From Plantibacter sp. VKM Ac-2880 (lineage in GTDB: Bacteria > Actinomycetota > Actinomycetes > Actinomycetales > Microbacteriaceae), in the NCBI RefSeq assembly GCF_015351235.1, contig NZ_JADKSJ010000001.1:434001-498000 (forward strand): 64,000 bases of DNA, written 5' to 3'. The first letter of the stretch is position 1, and each line of letters opens with the position of its first letter. The position numbers and the translations under genes are program-made. The notes beneath the pieces are model-generated. The model searched no databases and was not told the origin of the DNA. It was given only the letters and a program-made list of their open reading frames with translations. This document shows positions 15,185-23,433 of the stretch, piece by piece.

Positions 15185-17221
15185 CTACCCGCGCAGCGGC
15201 GTCCGCACCACCCGCACGGCACCGGCCGGGATCCGCACCGCGCCCGCGACCACCGGCTCGCCGGTCAGCAGCTCGACCGTCCCCTCGGTCGCGAGTTCCG
15301 CGTCCGTGTCGCCATGGTTGATCGCGACGGTGAACGACGCCTCGTCGCCCCAGCGGGTGACGACCTCCAGCCCGAGGGCCGGCACCGGCGGTGCGTCGAC
15401 GCCGGCCTGCTCCAACGCCTCGGACAGCAGCTCCGACAGCCCCGCCTCGTCGAGCTTCGTCGAGACGTACCAGGCGGTCCCCGCGCCGAAGCGGTTGCGG
15501 GTCACCGCCGGGCTCCCGGCCGCCGGTCCCGAGCGGTACGAGGAGACGGCTTCGGCACCCTCCAGGACGATGTCGTCGGTCCAGCTCGATCCGGTGCGGC
15601 CGTTGTCGAGCTCGACGGTCTCGTGCTCGTGGAGCGGGAGGAACTCGGGGACGGACAGCCCCAGCACCCGGCGGAACGCACCCGGCGCGCCGCCCTCCCA
15701 CACCGCGTCGTGTTCGTCGACGACGCCCGAGAAGTACGACACCACGAAGCTGCCGCCGTCCTCGACGTAGCGGGTGAGGTTCTCGGAGGTCTCGTGGTCG
15801 GCGAGGTACAGCGACGGCGCGAGCACGAGACGGTAGCCGCTCAGGTCGGCGTGCGGGTGGACGAAGTCGACCGTGACGCCGGCCCGCCAGAGGGCCGCGT
15901 AGTAGGCCTCGACGCGCTCGCGGTGGTCGAGCTCGACGGAGGGGCGCCACTCCAGGTCCTGGGCCCAGAACGACTCCACGTCCCAGAGGATCGCGACCTC
16001 GCTGCGAACGCGTGAACCGAGCATCTCGTCGAGACGGACGAGGTCCTGTCCGAGCGCGACGACCTCGCGCCAGATCCGGCTCTCGGTCCCGGCGTGGGGG
16101 AGCATCGCCGAGTGGAACTTCTCCGCACCGGAGCGGGAGGCGCGGAACTGGAAGTACAGGATCGCATCGGCGCCGCGGGCGAGGTGGCTCATGCTGTTGC
16201 GGGCGAGCTCCCCGGCGCGCTTCGCGATGTTCCGCGGCTGCCAGTTGACGGCCGACGTCGAGTGCTCCATGAGGATCCACGGGTCGCCGCCGGCGAGGGA
16301 GCGGGTCAGGTCGGAGTCGAGGGCGAGCAGGATGTGGTTGTCCGCGCGCTCGGCGACGAGGTAGTAGTCGTTGGCGACGATGTCCACCTCGCGACTCCAG
16401 GCCCAGTAGTCGATCGACCGGCAGTTGGTGGCCATGAAGTTCGTCGTGACCGGCACGTCCGGCGCGTGGCGCTTGATGATGTCGCGTTCGGCGACGTAGC
16501 ACTCGAGCAGGGTGTCGGAGGTGTACCGCGCGAAGTCGAGTCGCTGCGTCTGGTTGACGACGGAGGCGGACACGCGCGGGGCGTCGATCTCGTCCCACTC
16601 GCCGTAGTCCTGGCCCCAGAACCGGGTGCCCCAGGCGGCGTTGAGGGCGGCGACGGATCCGTACCGTCGCTGCAGCCAGGCGCGGAAGGCGAGCACGGAC
16701 CCGTCGGAATAGTCCTCGCTGATCGGCGCGCCGTACTCGTTGTGCACGTGCCACAGCACCACGGCGGGGTGTGCTCCGTAGCGCGTGGCGAGCTGCTCGG
16801 TGATGGCCGCGGCCGCCCGGCGATAGGCGGGGGAGCTCGGGCTCGCGATGCCGCGCGAGCCGTGGCCGAGCCGCAGTCCTTCGCGGGTCACGGGGTGCGC
16901 CTCGGGGTACCGCTTCCAGAACCAGGCGGGCGGGACGGTCGTCGGGGTCGCGAGGTCGACCGAGATCCCCGCGTCGTGCAGCAGGCCGATGATCTCGTCG
17001 AGGAAGGTGAAGTCGTACTCGCCCTCGCGCGGTTCGAGGACCGCCCAGGAGAAGATGCCGACGCTCACGAGGTCGACACCGGCGGCCTGCATGAGGGCGA
17101 TGTCCTCGAGCCAGGTCTCACGCGGCCACTGCTCGGGGTTGTAGTCGCCGCCGTAGCGGAGGCCGGTGCTGCCGGGGATCCAGGTGGCCTGGGCGGTGAG
17201 CGGGTCGAGCTCGATGGTCAT
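15185..17221 (-). CDS. Beta-galactosidase, glycoside hydrolase family 42
   Basis: The 678-residue protein has a GH42 start (LRYGGDYNPEQWPRETWLED), acid/base Glu162 in WHVHNEYG and nucleophile Glu319 in WILMEHS. The trimerisation domain (LAPSLYLADHETSENL) and a C-terminal beta domain follow. It hydrolyses terminal beta-galactosides in the cytoplasm; no signal peptide is present. The ATG at 17221 follows AGGAGA. It diverges from a CUT1 ABC importer operon, so imported beta-galacto-oligosaccharides are the likely substrate. A LacI-type operator half-matched site lies in its upstream region at 17301-17314. Confidence 0.92.
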   Translation of the reverse strand: MTIELDPLTAQATWIPGSTGLRYGGDYNPEQWPRETWLEDIALMQAAGVDLVSVGIFSWAVLEPREGEYDFTFLDEIIGLLHDAGISVDLATPTTVPPAWFWKRYPEAHPVTREGLRLGHGSRGIASPSSPAYRRAAAAITEQLATRYGAHPAVVLWHVHNEYGAPISEDYSDGSVLAFRAWLQRRYGSVAALNAAWGTRFWGQDYGEWDEIDAPRVSASVVNQTQRLDFARYTSDTLLECYVAERDIIKRHAPDVPVTTNFMATNCRSIDYWAWSREVDIVANDYYLVAERADNHILLALDSDLTRSLAGGDPWILMEHSTSAVNWQPRNIAKRAGELARNSMSHLARGADAILYFQFRASRSGAEKFHSAMLPHAGTESRIWREVVALGQDLVRLDEMLGSRVRSEVAILWDVESFWAQDLEWRPSVELDHRERVEAYYAALWRAGVTVDFVHPHADLSGYRLVLAPSLYLADHETSENLTRYVEDGGSFVVSYFSGVVDEHDAVWEGGAPGAFRRVLGLSVPEFLPLHEHETVELDNGRTGSSWTDDIVLEGAEAVSSYRSGPAAGSPAVTRNRFGAGTAWYVSTKLDEAGLSELLSEALEQAGVDAPPVPALGLEVVTRWGDEASFTVAINHGDTDAELATEGTVELLTGEPVVAGAVRIPAGAVRVVRTPLRG

Positions 17222-17300
17222 GCTGCGTCTCCTGTGACTCAGTGGGCCGAGAGGGATCCGGTCGATCACCTGGCTGTGTGCGCTCCCAGTTCTATCACAG

Positions 17301-17314
17301 CAAAACCGCTCGCA
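17301..17314. promoter_or_regulatory. Putative LacI-family operator near GH42 gene
   Basis: CAAAACCGCTCGCA matches the better site at 17361-17374 (TGTAACCGCTCACA) at 10 of 14 positions, including the central ACCGCT. It lies 80 bp upstream of the GH42 start and is probably bound by the LacI protein encoded at 20807. Confidence 0.5.
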
Positions 17315-17332
17315 GTGGCGGCAATTTCTCTG

Positions 17333-17374
17333 TTGACAAGCTGAGCGACGTGTGAATAACTGTAACCGCTCACA
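17333..17374 (+). promoter_or_regulatory. Promoter with overlapping LacI-type operator for the ABC importer operon
   Basis: TTGACA (17333-17338) is a perfect -35 hexamer. An AT-rich GAATAACT (17354-17361) lies at -10 distance. TGTAACCGCTCACA (17361-17374) follows immediately and has the CG-centred dyad of LacI-family operators. A repressor there would block the start site. The binding-protein gene starts 73 bp further on. Confidence 0.6.
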
Positions 17375-17447
17375 GGTACAACGACGTTCTCCATCGAAGC
17401 GTCGCTGCCCCGCACCAGAGCGCCCCAGCTTTCGACAAGGAGGACGA

Positions 17448-18749
17448 ATGCGCAGCACGCTTCGCCACATCGGCATCGCCACGGTCGCCACGACGGCTCT
17501 ACTGCTCTCCGGATGCTCGGCATCCTCGGGCGGCACCGAGTCCGGCCCCGTGAAACTCACCTACTGGGCCTGGGCGCCCAACCTCGAACAGGTCGTCGAG
17601 CTCTGGAACGAGGACCACCCCGACATCCAGGTGGTCGTGCAGAAGCAGGACGGCGGCGACCCGGCCATCACCAAGCTGCTCACCGCGATCAAGGCCGGCA
17701 GCGGCGCCCCCGACCTCATCCAGGCCGAGTACCAGAAGATCCCGACGCTCGTCGCATCGGACGCCCTCGCCGACATCTCGGAGCAAGGCGCCGCAGACCT
17801 CAAGGACGACTTCTCCGACGGCGTCTGGAACTCCGTGACGCTCGGTGGCGACGCCGTCTACGCCGTCCCGCAGGACTCCGGCCCGATGATGGCGTACTAC
17901 CGCACCGACATCCTCGACAGCCTCGGCCTCAGCGTCCCGACCACGTGGGACGAGTACGCCGAGGTCGCCCGCGCCGTGCACCAGGCCGACCCGACGAAGT
18001 ACCTCGGCACCTTCTCCGCGAACGACGCGGGCTGGTTCGCCGGACTCGCGCAGCAGGCCGGCGCCTCCTGGTGGTCCATCGACGGTGACAGCTGGGGCGT
18101 CGACATCGACGCCGGCCCGACCGAGCAGGTCGCGTCCTACTGGGGCAAGCTCGTCGAAGAGGGCGCCATCGACAACAAGCCGATGTACACGCCCGAGTGG
18201 AACGCCGGACTGAACGACGGCTCGCAGGTCGGCTGGATCTCCTCCGTCTGGGCCCCCGGGGTGCTCGGCGGCAACGCTCCCGACACCGCGGGCAAGTGGA
18301 CCGCAGCGGAACTCCCGCAGTGGGACGCCTCGAAGCCGTCCAACGGCAACTGGGGTGGTTCGTCCACCGCGGTGACCACGCAGTCGAAGCACGCGGCCGC
18401 CGCCGTCGAGTTCGCCACCTGGCTGAACACCGACCCGAAGGCCGTTGCGGCACTCGCCGACGTCTCGGGCGTCTACCCCGCCGCCACGAAGGTCGCCGCC
18501 GACGCGCTCCAGACGTCGCCGGAGTTCTTCAGCCAGCAGAGCGACTTCTACGACATCGCGTCGAAGGCGTCCGAGTCGGTCTCGCCGTTCACCTACGGCC
18601 CGAACGTCAACGTCGCCTTCAGTGCCTACAACGACGAGTTCGCGAAGGCCGCCGAGGCGAAGACCGCGCAGGCCTTCTCCGACGCCGTGGCCGCGATGCA
18701 GTCCATCACCATCGACGACCTGAAGAAGAGCGGCTTCTCGGTCAAGTAG
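17448..18749 (+). CDS. Sugar-binding lipoprotein of a CUT1 ABC importer
   Basis: The 433-residue protein has a lipoprotein signal (ALLLSGCSA, Cys at about residue 24) and then the extracellular solute-binding protein family 1 fold: VKLTYWAWAPN, GSGAPDLIQAEYQKIPTL, YAVPQDSGPMMAYYR, NWGGSSTAVTTQSK. ATG 17448 follows AAGGAGG. It captures oligosaccharides outside the membrane for the two permeases downstream. The divergent GH42 gene suggests galactose-containing ligands. The operon carries a LacI-type operator at its promoter. Confidence 0.9.
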   Translation: MRSTLRHIGIATVATTALLLSGCSASSGGTESGPVKLTYWAWAPNLEQVVELWNEDHPDIQVVVQKQDGGDPAITKLLTAIKAGSGAPDLIQAEYQKIPTLVASDALADISEQGAADLKDDFSDGVWNSVTLGGDAVYAVPQDSGPMMAYYRTDILDSLGLSVPTTWDEYAEVARAVHQADPTKYLGTFSANDAGWFAGLAQQAGASWWSIDGDSWGVDIDAGPTEQVASYWGKLVEEGAIDNKPMYTPEWNAGLNDGSQVGWISSVWAPGVLGGNAPDTAGKWTAAELPQWDASKPSNGNWGGSSTAVTTQSKHAAAAVEFATWLNTDPKAVAALADVSGVYPAATKVAADALQTSPEFFSQQSDFYDIASKASESVSPFTYGPNVNVAFSAYNDEFAKAAEAKTAQAFSDAVAAMQSITIDDLKKSGFSVK

Positions 18750-18754
18750 TCCCC

Positions 18755-18783
18755 GCGGGGCCGGCTCACCGAGTCGGCCCCGC
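18755..18783 (+). terminator. Intercistronic hairpin after the binding-protein gene
   Basis: GCGGGGCCG (18755-18763) and CGGCCCCGC (18775-18783) form a 9-bp stem 5 bp after the stop codon. There is no T-tract. Such hairpins usually cause partial termination or protect the 5' segment, raising binding protein over permeases. Confidence 0.5.
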
Positions 18784-18816
18784 TCCCCGTTCCCGCACTC
18801 GACCCAAGGACCCGGC

Positions 18817-19803
18817 ATGGCTGCACCATCGACGCTGGACACGATCCGGCCCACCCAGGACCCACCGCGCGGCTCGCGCCGACCGGTCCGGTCGCGCAAG
18901 AACCTGAAGAACCGGGTCCTCATCCCGTACGCGATGCTCGCCCCCGGCATCATCCTGTTCCTCGTGTTCATGGCCGCGCCCATCGTGTACACGCTCTTCC
19001 TCAGCTTCCAGAAGAAGCAGGTGACGGGCCTCGGCCTCGGCTCCGGTGGACGCACGACCGCGTTCGCCGGTTTCGAGAACTACCTCGGCGCCTTCGGCGA
19101 TGCGGAGTTCGCGGCGAGTGTCGGCCGGGTGCTGCTGTACGGCCTCATCCTCATCCCGTGCATGCTCGGCCTCGCACTCCTCTTCGCGTTGCTGCTCGAC
19201 TCGCGTCGCACGCGGGCGGTCTCCTTCTCGCGGATCTCGATCTTCCTGCCCTACGCGGTGCCCGCCGTGATCAGCTCGCTGCTCTGGGGCTTCCTCTACC
19301 TGCCCGCCGTGAGTCCCTTCTATGCGATCTTCGACAGCCTCGGGTGGAACGCCCCCGAGATCCTGTCCTCCGGCACGATCATCTTCGGCATCGCGAACAT
19401 CGCCCTCTGGGGTGGCGTCGGCTTCAACATGATCGTCATCTACACCTCGCTCAAGGCCGTTCCGAGCGAGGTCTACGAAGCCGCCCGCATCGACGGTGCG
19501 AGCGAGGTGCAGATCGCCCTGCGGATCAAGATCCCGATCGTCGCCCCGGCCCTCGTGATGACCGCGCTGTTCTCCATGGTCGCGACGCTGCAGGTGTTCG
19601 CCGAACCCACCACGCTCCGACCGCTCACCAACAGCCTGTCCACGAGCTGGTCGCCACTCATGCTCGTCTACCGCGACGCGTTCACCCGCGACGACATCTA
19701 CTCGGCCGCCGCGACCTCGATCATCATCGCCGTCGCCACCTTCATCGTCTCCTTCCTCTTCCTCCGGGTCGTGCAGAAGCGAGCCTTCGGTCAGGAGGAC
19801 TGA
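18817..19803 (+). CDS. Sugar ABC transporter permease 1 (CUT1)
   Basis: The 328-residue protein has an Arg/Lys-rich N-terminus, six membrane segments and the cytoplasmic EAA loop (EVYEAARIDGASEVQIALRI) that contacts the ATPase. It is a MalF/UgpA-type permease. It lies 67 bp after the binding-protein gene across a hairpin and 3 bp before the second permease gene. Confidence 0.9.
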   Translation: MAAPSTLDTIRPTQDPPRGSRRPVRSRKNLKNRVLIPYAMLAPGIILFLVFMAAPIVYTLFLSFQKKQVTGLGLGSGGRTTAFAGFENYLGAFGDAEFAASVGRVLLYGLILIPCMLGLALLFALLLDSRRTRAVSFSRISIFLPYAVPAVISSLLWGFLYLPAVSPFYAIFDSLGWNAPEILSSGTIIFGIANIALWGGVGFNMIVIYTSLKAVPSEVYEAARIDGASEVQIALRIKIPIVAPALVMTALFSMVATLQVFAEPTTLRPLTNSLSTSWSPLMLVYRDAFTRDDIYSAAATSIIIAVATFIVSFLFLRVVQKRAFGQED

Positions 19804-19806
19804 CAC

Positions 19807-20712
19807 ATGACGACCACCCTTCGACCCGACAGGACGGCCAGGCCGCGCCGCCGCGAGCGCGCCGGCAGCACGACCATGCGATCCGACCGCCCCAGCGGGA
19901 TCTCGACCGGCATCCTCATCCTCGGCGCGATCTACTGCCTGTTCCCCGTGTTCTGGGTGCTCATGGCGTCGACGAAGAGCAGCGGCGAGCTGTTCTCCAC
20001 CTTCACCCTCATGCCGAGCACCCACCTGTTCGACAACATCGTCGAACTCACCCAGTACCGGGACGGACTGTTCTGGCGCTGGATGGTCAACACGGCGCTG
20101 TACGCGGGCATCGGTGCGATCGCCTCCACGTGGGTCTCCGCGATCTCCGGCTACGTGCTCGCGAAGTTCGACTTCCCGGGCAAGCGGACCGTCTTCAGCA
20201 TCCTGCTCATGGGCGTCCTCGTGCCGGGCGTCATCCTCGCGATCCCGCAGTACTTCCTGCTCGCGAACGTCGGCCTCACGAACACGTTCTGGGGTGTGCT
20301 GCTGCCGCAGATCATCAGTCCGTACGGCATCTACCTCGCCCGGATCTACGCGGCCGCAGCCGTGCCGACCGACGTCATCGAAGCCGCCCGCACCGAGGGT
20401 GCCGGTGAGTTCCGGATCTTCGGACGGATCGCGATGCCGATGATGCTGCCCGGCCTCGTCACGATCTTCCTGTTCCAGTTCGTCGCCATCTGGAACAACT
20501 TCATGCTGCCGTACATCATGCTCGGCGACGACTCGCTGTTCCCCATCACCGTGGGGCTCAACGGGCTCCTCAACCAGGGCGCCTCGGCACCGGCGCTCTA
20601 CACGCTCGTGATCACCGGTGCGCTGCTCGCGATCGTCCCGCTCATCCTCATCTTCCTCATCCTGCAGCGGTTCTGGCGGGTCGACCTCGCGGCCGGCGCC
20701 GTGAAGGCGTGA
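19807..20712 (+). CDS. Sugar ABC transporter permease 2 (CUT1)
   Basis: The 301-residue MalG/UgpE-type permease has six membrane segments and an EAA loop (DVIEAARTEGAGEFRIFGRI). It starts 3 bp after permease 1. No ATP-binding subunit gene is present in the locus, so the importer presumably uses a shared MsiK/MsmK-type ATPase encoded elsewhere, as is usual for actinobacterial CUT1 systems. A 15-bp triple repeat begins at its stop codon. Confidence 0.9.
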   Translation: MTTTLRPDRTARPRRRERAGSTTMRSDRPSGISTGILILGAIYCLFPVFWVLMASTKSSGELFSTFTLMPSTHLFDNIVELTQYRDGLFWRWMVNTALYAGIGAIASTWVSAISGYVLAKFDFPGKRTVFSILLMGVLVPGVILAIPQYFLLANVGLTNTFWGVLLPQIISPYGIYLARIYAAAAVPTDVIEAARTEGAGEFRIFGRIAMPMMLPGLVTIFLFQFVAIWNNFMLPYIMLGDDSLFPITVGLNGLLNQGASAPALYTLVITGALLAIVPLILIFLILQRFWRVDLAAGAVKA

Positions 20713-20753
20713 GGCACGGTGGCGTGAGGCGCGGTGGCATGAGGCATGGTGGC
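20709..20753. repeat. Three tandem 15-bp units at the permease stop codon
   Basis: GTGAGGCACGGTGGC (20709-20723), GTGAGGCGCGGTGGC (20724-20738) and ATGAGGCATGGTGGC (20739-20753) follow each other without gaps. The first copy contains the TGA stop of the permease. No function is apparent; probably a local slippage product. Confidence 0.75.
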
Positions 20754-20806
20754 ACGCGGTGCAACGCCCATCGGACCGCGGAACGCCCCCGCACTAGGCT
20801 GACGGG

Positions 20807-21820
20807 ATGACCACCGTCCCGTCCCGTCGGCGCCCGACGATCGACGACGTCGCGGAGGCGGCCGGCGTCTCGCGAGGCACGGTCTCGCGGGTGCTGAACG
20901 GCGGCCGGTGGGTGAGTCAGGACGCGAAGGCGGCGGTCGACGCGGCCATCCGCAAGACCGGGTACCGGGTCAACCCCCACGCGCGCAGCCTCGCCACGAA
21001 CCGCACCGGCTCCGTCGCGTTCCTCCTCACCGAGGACCACCAACTGCTCTTCGAAGACCCCAACTTCTCCATGCTGCTGACAGGGGCCGCCCAGGCGCTC
21101 GCCGAACGGCAGCTGTCGCTCGTGCTCATCATGGCGGGCAGTGCGGCCGAGCAGGAGCGTGCTCTCGCGTACATCGAGGCCGGACACGTCGACGGCGTGC
21201 TGCTGGTCTCGGCGCACAGCGGGCAGCGACTCATCAGCGACATCGTCGACTCGAAGGTGCCGGCGATTGCCTGTGGCATCCCGCTGGGCTTCCAGAAGCG
21301 CCTCGGCTACGTGGCCGCCGACGACCTCGAGGGGGCGCGCGAGATGGTGGAGCACCTGCGGAGCCTCGGTCGCGAGCGCATCGCGACCGTCGCCGGCCCG
21401 GCCGACACCCCGGGCGGGGTGACGCGGCTCGAGGGCTACCGGCTGGAACTCGGCGAGGCGTTCGACGAACGGCTCGTGCGGCACGGCGACTACGGTCGGG
21501 CGAGCGGCGAGGCCGCGATGCGCGAGCTGCTGGCGGCCGACCCCACGATCGACGCCGTGTTCGTCGCCAACGACCGCATGGCCGCCGGCGCGATCGACGC
21601 CCTGCACGCCGCCGGGAAGCGGGTCCCCGAGGACGTCGCCGTCGGCGGCTTCGACGACTCGAGCATCGCGCTCGGCACCGAGCCGGCGTTGACGACCATG
21701 CGGCAGCCGTTCGAGCGGATCAGCGCCGAGATGGTGCGGTTGCTGCTGCAGGTCATCGAGGGCGAGCGCCCCGCGGCGATCACCCTCCCGACGGAACTCG
21801 TGGTCCGCGACTCGGCGTGA
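20807..21820 (+). CDS. LacI-family transcriptional repressor
   Basis: The 337-residue protein has an N-terminal LacI HTH (RPTIDDVAEAAGVSRGTVSRV) with hinge helix (NPHARSLATNRTG), then a periplasmic-binding-protein-like effector domain (VDAVFVANDRMAAGAIDAL-type segment, VAVGGFDDSSIAL). The ATG is preceded by TAGGCT 7 bases upstream (20794-20799) and no ribosome-binding site, suggesting a leaderless message. It probably represses the ABC/GH42 genes through the sites at 17301 and 17361, with an imported sugar as inducer. Confidence 0.9.
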   Translation: MTTVPSRRRPTIDDVAEAAGVSRGTVSRVLNGGRWVSQDAKAAVDAAIRKTGYRVNPHARSLATNRTGSVAFLLTEDHQLLFEDPNFSMLLTGAAQALAERQLSLVLIMAGSAAEQERALAYIEAGHVDGVLLVSAHSGQRLISDIVDSKVPAIACGIPLGFQKRLGYVAADDLEGAREMVEHLRSLGRERIATVAGPADTPGGVTRLEGYRLELGEAFDERLVRHGDYGRASGEAAMRELLAADPTIDAVFVANDRMAAGAIDALHAAGKRVPEDVAVGGFDDSSIALGTEPALTTMRQPFERISAEMVRLLLQVIEGERPAAITLPTELVVRDSA

Positions 21821-21873
21821 GCCCTTCGACAAGCTCAGTGGCCGGCGTGCCCTTCGACAAGCTCAGGGGCCGG
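21821..21873. repeat. Two direct copies of GCCCTTCGACAAGCTCAG element
   Basis: Two 25-bp copies (21821-21845 and 21849-21873, period 28 bp) differ at one base. They belong to the same dispersed family as the elements at 10311 and 15110, here with CAAGCTC instead of CAGGCTC. They start one base after the stop codon of the LacI gene. Confidence 0.8.
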
Positions 21874-21930
21874 GGGTCGGGCCACCGCAACCCCCGCGCG
21901 TCTCGCAGCCGCTTCGGTGAGGATGGGACC

Positions 21931-23367
21931 ATGAGCGATCAGTCCGAGACCACCAATCAGCCCGATCCCGACGACCAGCCCGGTATCCCCGATGCGGAGT
22001 CCCTCGAGCCCACGAAGCGCACCATCGCGATCCTCGGCGCCAACGGCGACCTGGCGAAGCGGCTCCTGATTCCCGGCCTCGGCGAGGTCGTAGACGCCGC
22101 GCGCGGTGTCTCCCTGCAGATCATCGGAGCCGCCCGCACACCGCAGTCGAACGAGGAGTGGCGGGCCACCGTGCGGACGAGCCTCGAGGACGCCGGTGTC
22201 GGTGACCGGACCGTCGACGCGCTCGTGTCGACCACCGAGTTCATCCCGACCGACGCCTCCGACCCGGACGAACTCCGTGCACTCCTCGACGCGTGCACCG
22301 GCTCGCCGATCCTCTACGTCGCCCTGCCACCTTCGGCCGGACGCAAGGTCGCCGAAGCCCTCGCGCAGATCGACCTGCCCGACGACCTCCTCGTCGCCAT
22401 CGAGAAGCCGTTCGGTGACGACCTCGCAGACGCACAGGCGCTCAACGGGGCGCTCGCCGACGTCGTGCCCGAGGAGCGGCTGTGGCGGATCGACCACTTC
22501 CTCGGCAACGCGACCGTCCTCGGGATGCTCGGCCTGCGCTTCGGCAACCGACTGCTCGAGGCGGGCTGGAACGCGGAGCAGATCGAGAAGGTCGAGATCT
22601 TCTACGACGAGGAGCTCGGCCTCGAGGGGCGCGCCAAGTTCTACGACCAGACGGGGGCGTTGCGCGACATGCTGCAGAGCCACCTCCTCATGGTGCTCGC
22701 GCTCACGGCGATGGAGCGGCCGGACGCAGTGACGCCGACGGACGTCCACGACCGCATCGCCGAGGTCCTCGGGGCGGTACGCCTCTGGAAGGACGACCCG
22801 TCCACCGCCCGTCGCGCGCGTTACACCGAGGGTCGGGTGGGCGAGCGCTTCTTCCCCTCCTACGTGGACGAGCCCGACGTCGACCCCTCGCGCGACACGG
22901 AGACGCTCGCGCAGATCCTCCTGCAGGTCGACACCCCGCGCTGGCAGGGCGTGCCGTTCGTCCTGCGCTCCGGCAAGGGCATCGGCGACCCGCGTCGTGA
23001 GGTCGCGGTGCACTTCCGGCGTTCCGCGGTGCCGACCGGCTTGGACGCGCCCGATGGACCGTCCGACACCGTCCTCCGTATGTCGCTCAAGGGTGGCGCG
23101 GTGCACCTGGACCTCATCGTCACCGGGGCCGACGACGTGGACGGGCTGCGCCGGGTCGAGCTGGAGGCCGACCCGGGTGCTGCAACCCTGAGCGCCTACG
23201 CGCAGGTGCTCGCCGGTCTGCTGCAGGAGAACACCCTGCTGTCGGTCCGCGGCGACATCGCCGAGCAGTGCTGGCGCATCGTCACCCCCGTGGTGAACGC
23301 GTGGGCCGCGGGCGAGACGACGCTCGAGGAGTACGAGGCGGGAAGCGCCGGTCCGCGCGACTGGTGA
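21931..23367 (+). CDS. Glucose-6-phosphate dehydrogenase paralogue
   Basis: The 478-residue protein has the NADP-binding GANGDLAKR (36-44), EKPFGDDL, the active-site segment RIDHFLGN (186-193) and LEGRAKFYDQTGALRDMLQSH, so it belongs to the Zwf family. His189 is kept. The Lys that follows in canonical enzymes (RIDHYLGKE) is Asn193 here, and NQHTxxL-type features downstream are also changed. It may have altered substrate or low activity and is not assumed to be the housekeeping Zwf. The ATG at 21931 lies near GGTGAGGATGGG. It follows a sugar operon regulator but has its own intergenic region with repeats. Confidence 0.75.
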   Translation: MSDQSETTNQPDPDDQPGIPDAESLEPTKRTIAILGANGDLAKRLLIPGLGEVVDAARGVSLQIIGAARTPQSNEEWRATVRTSLEDAGVGDRTVDALVSTTEFIPTDASDPDELRALLDACTGSPILYVALPPSAGRKVAEALAQIDLPDDLLVAIEKPFGDDLADAQALNGALADVVPEERLWRIDHFLGNATVLGMLGLRFGNRLLEAGWNAEQIEKVEIFYDEELGLEGRAKFYDQTGALRDMLQSHLLMVLALTAMERPDAVTPTDVHDRIAEVLGAVRLWKDDPSTARRARYTEGRVGERFFPSYVDEPDVDPSRDTETLAQILLQVDTPRWQGVPFVLRSGKGIGDPRREVAVHFRRSAVPTGLDAPDGPSDTVLRMSLKGGAVHLDLIVTGADDVDGLRRVELEADPGAATLSAYAQVLAGLLQENTLLSVRGDIAEQCWRIVTPVVNAWAAGETTLEEYEAGSAGPRDW

Positions 23368-23384
23368 CGCCGCTCTGAGACGAC

Positions 23385-23419
23385 ACGACCCGCGCCGAGT
23401 GATCGGCGCGGGTCGTTTT
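23385..23419 (+). terminator. Rho-independent terminator after G6PDH paralogue
   Basis: A perfect 13-bp stem (23386-23398 with 23403-23415) closes a GTGA tetraloop and is followed by TTTT. It is the most canonical terminator in the window and, being between convergent genes, could serve both. Confidence 0.9.
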
Positions 23420-23433
23420 CGTGCGGTCAGCGG

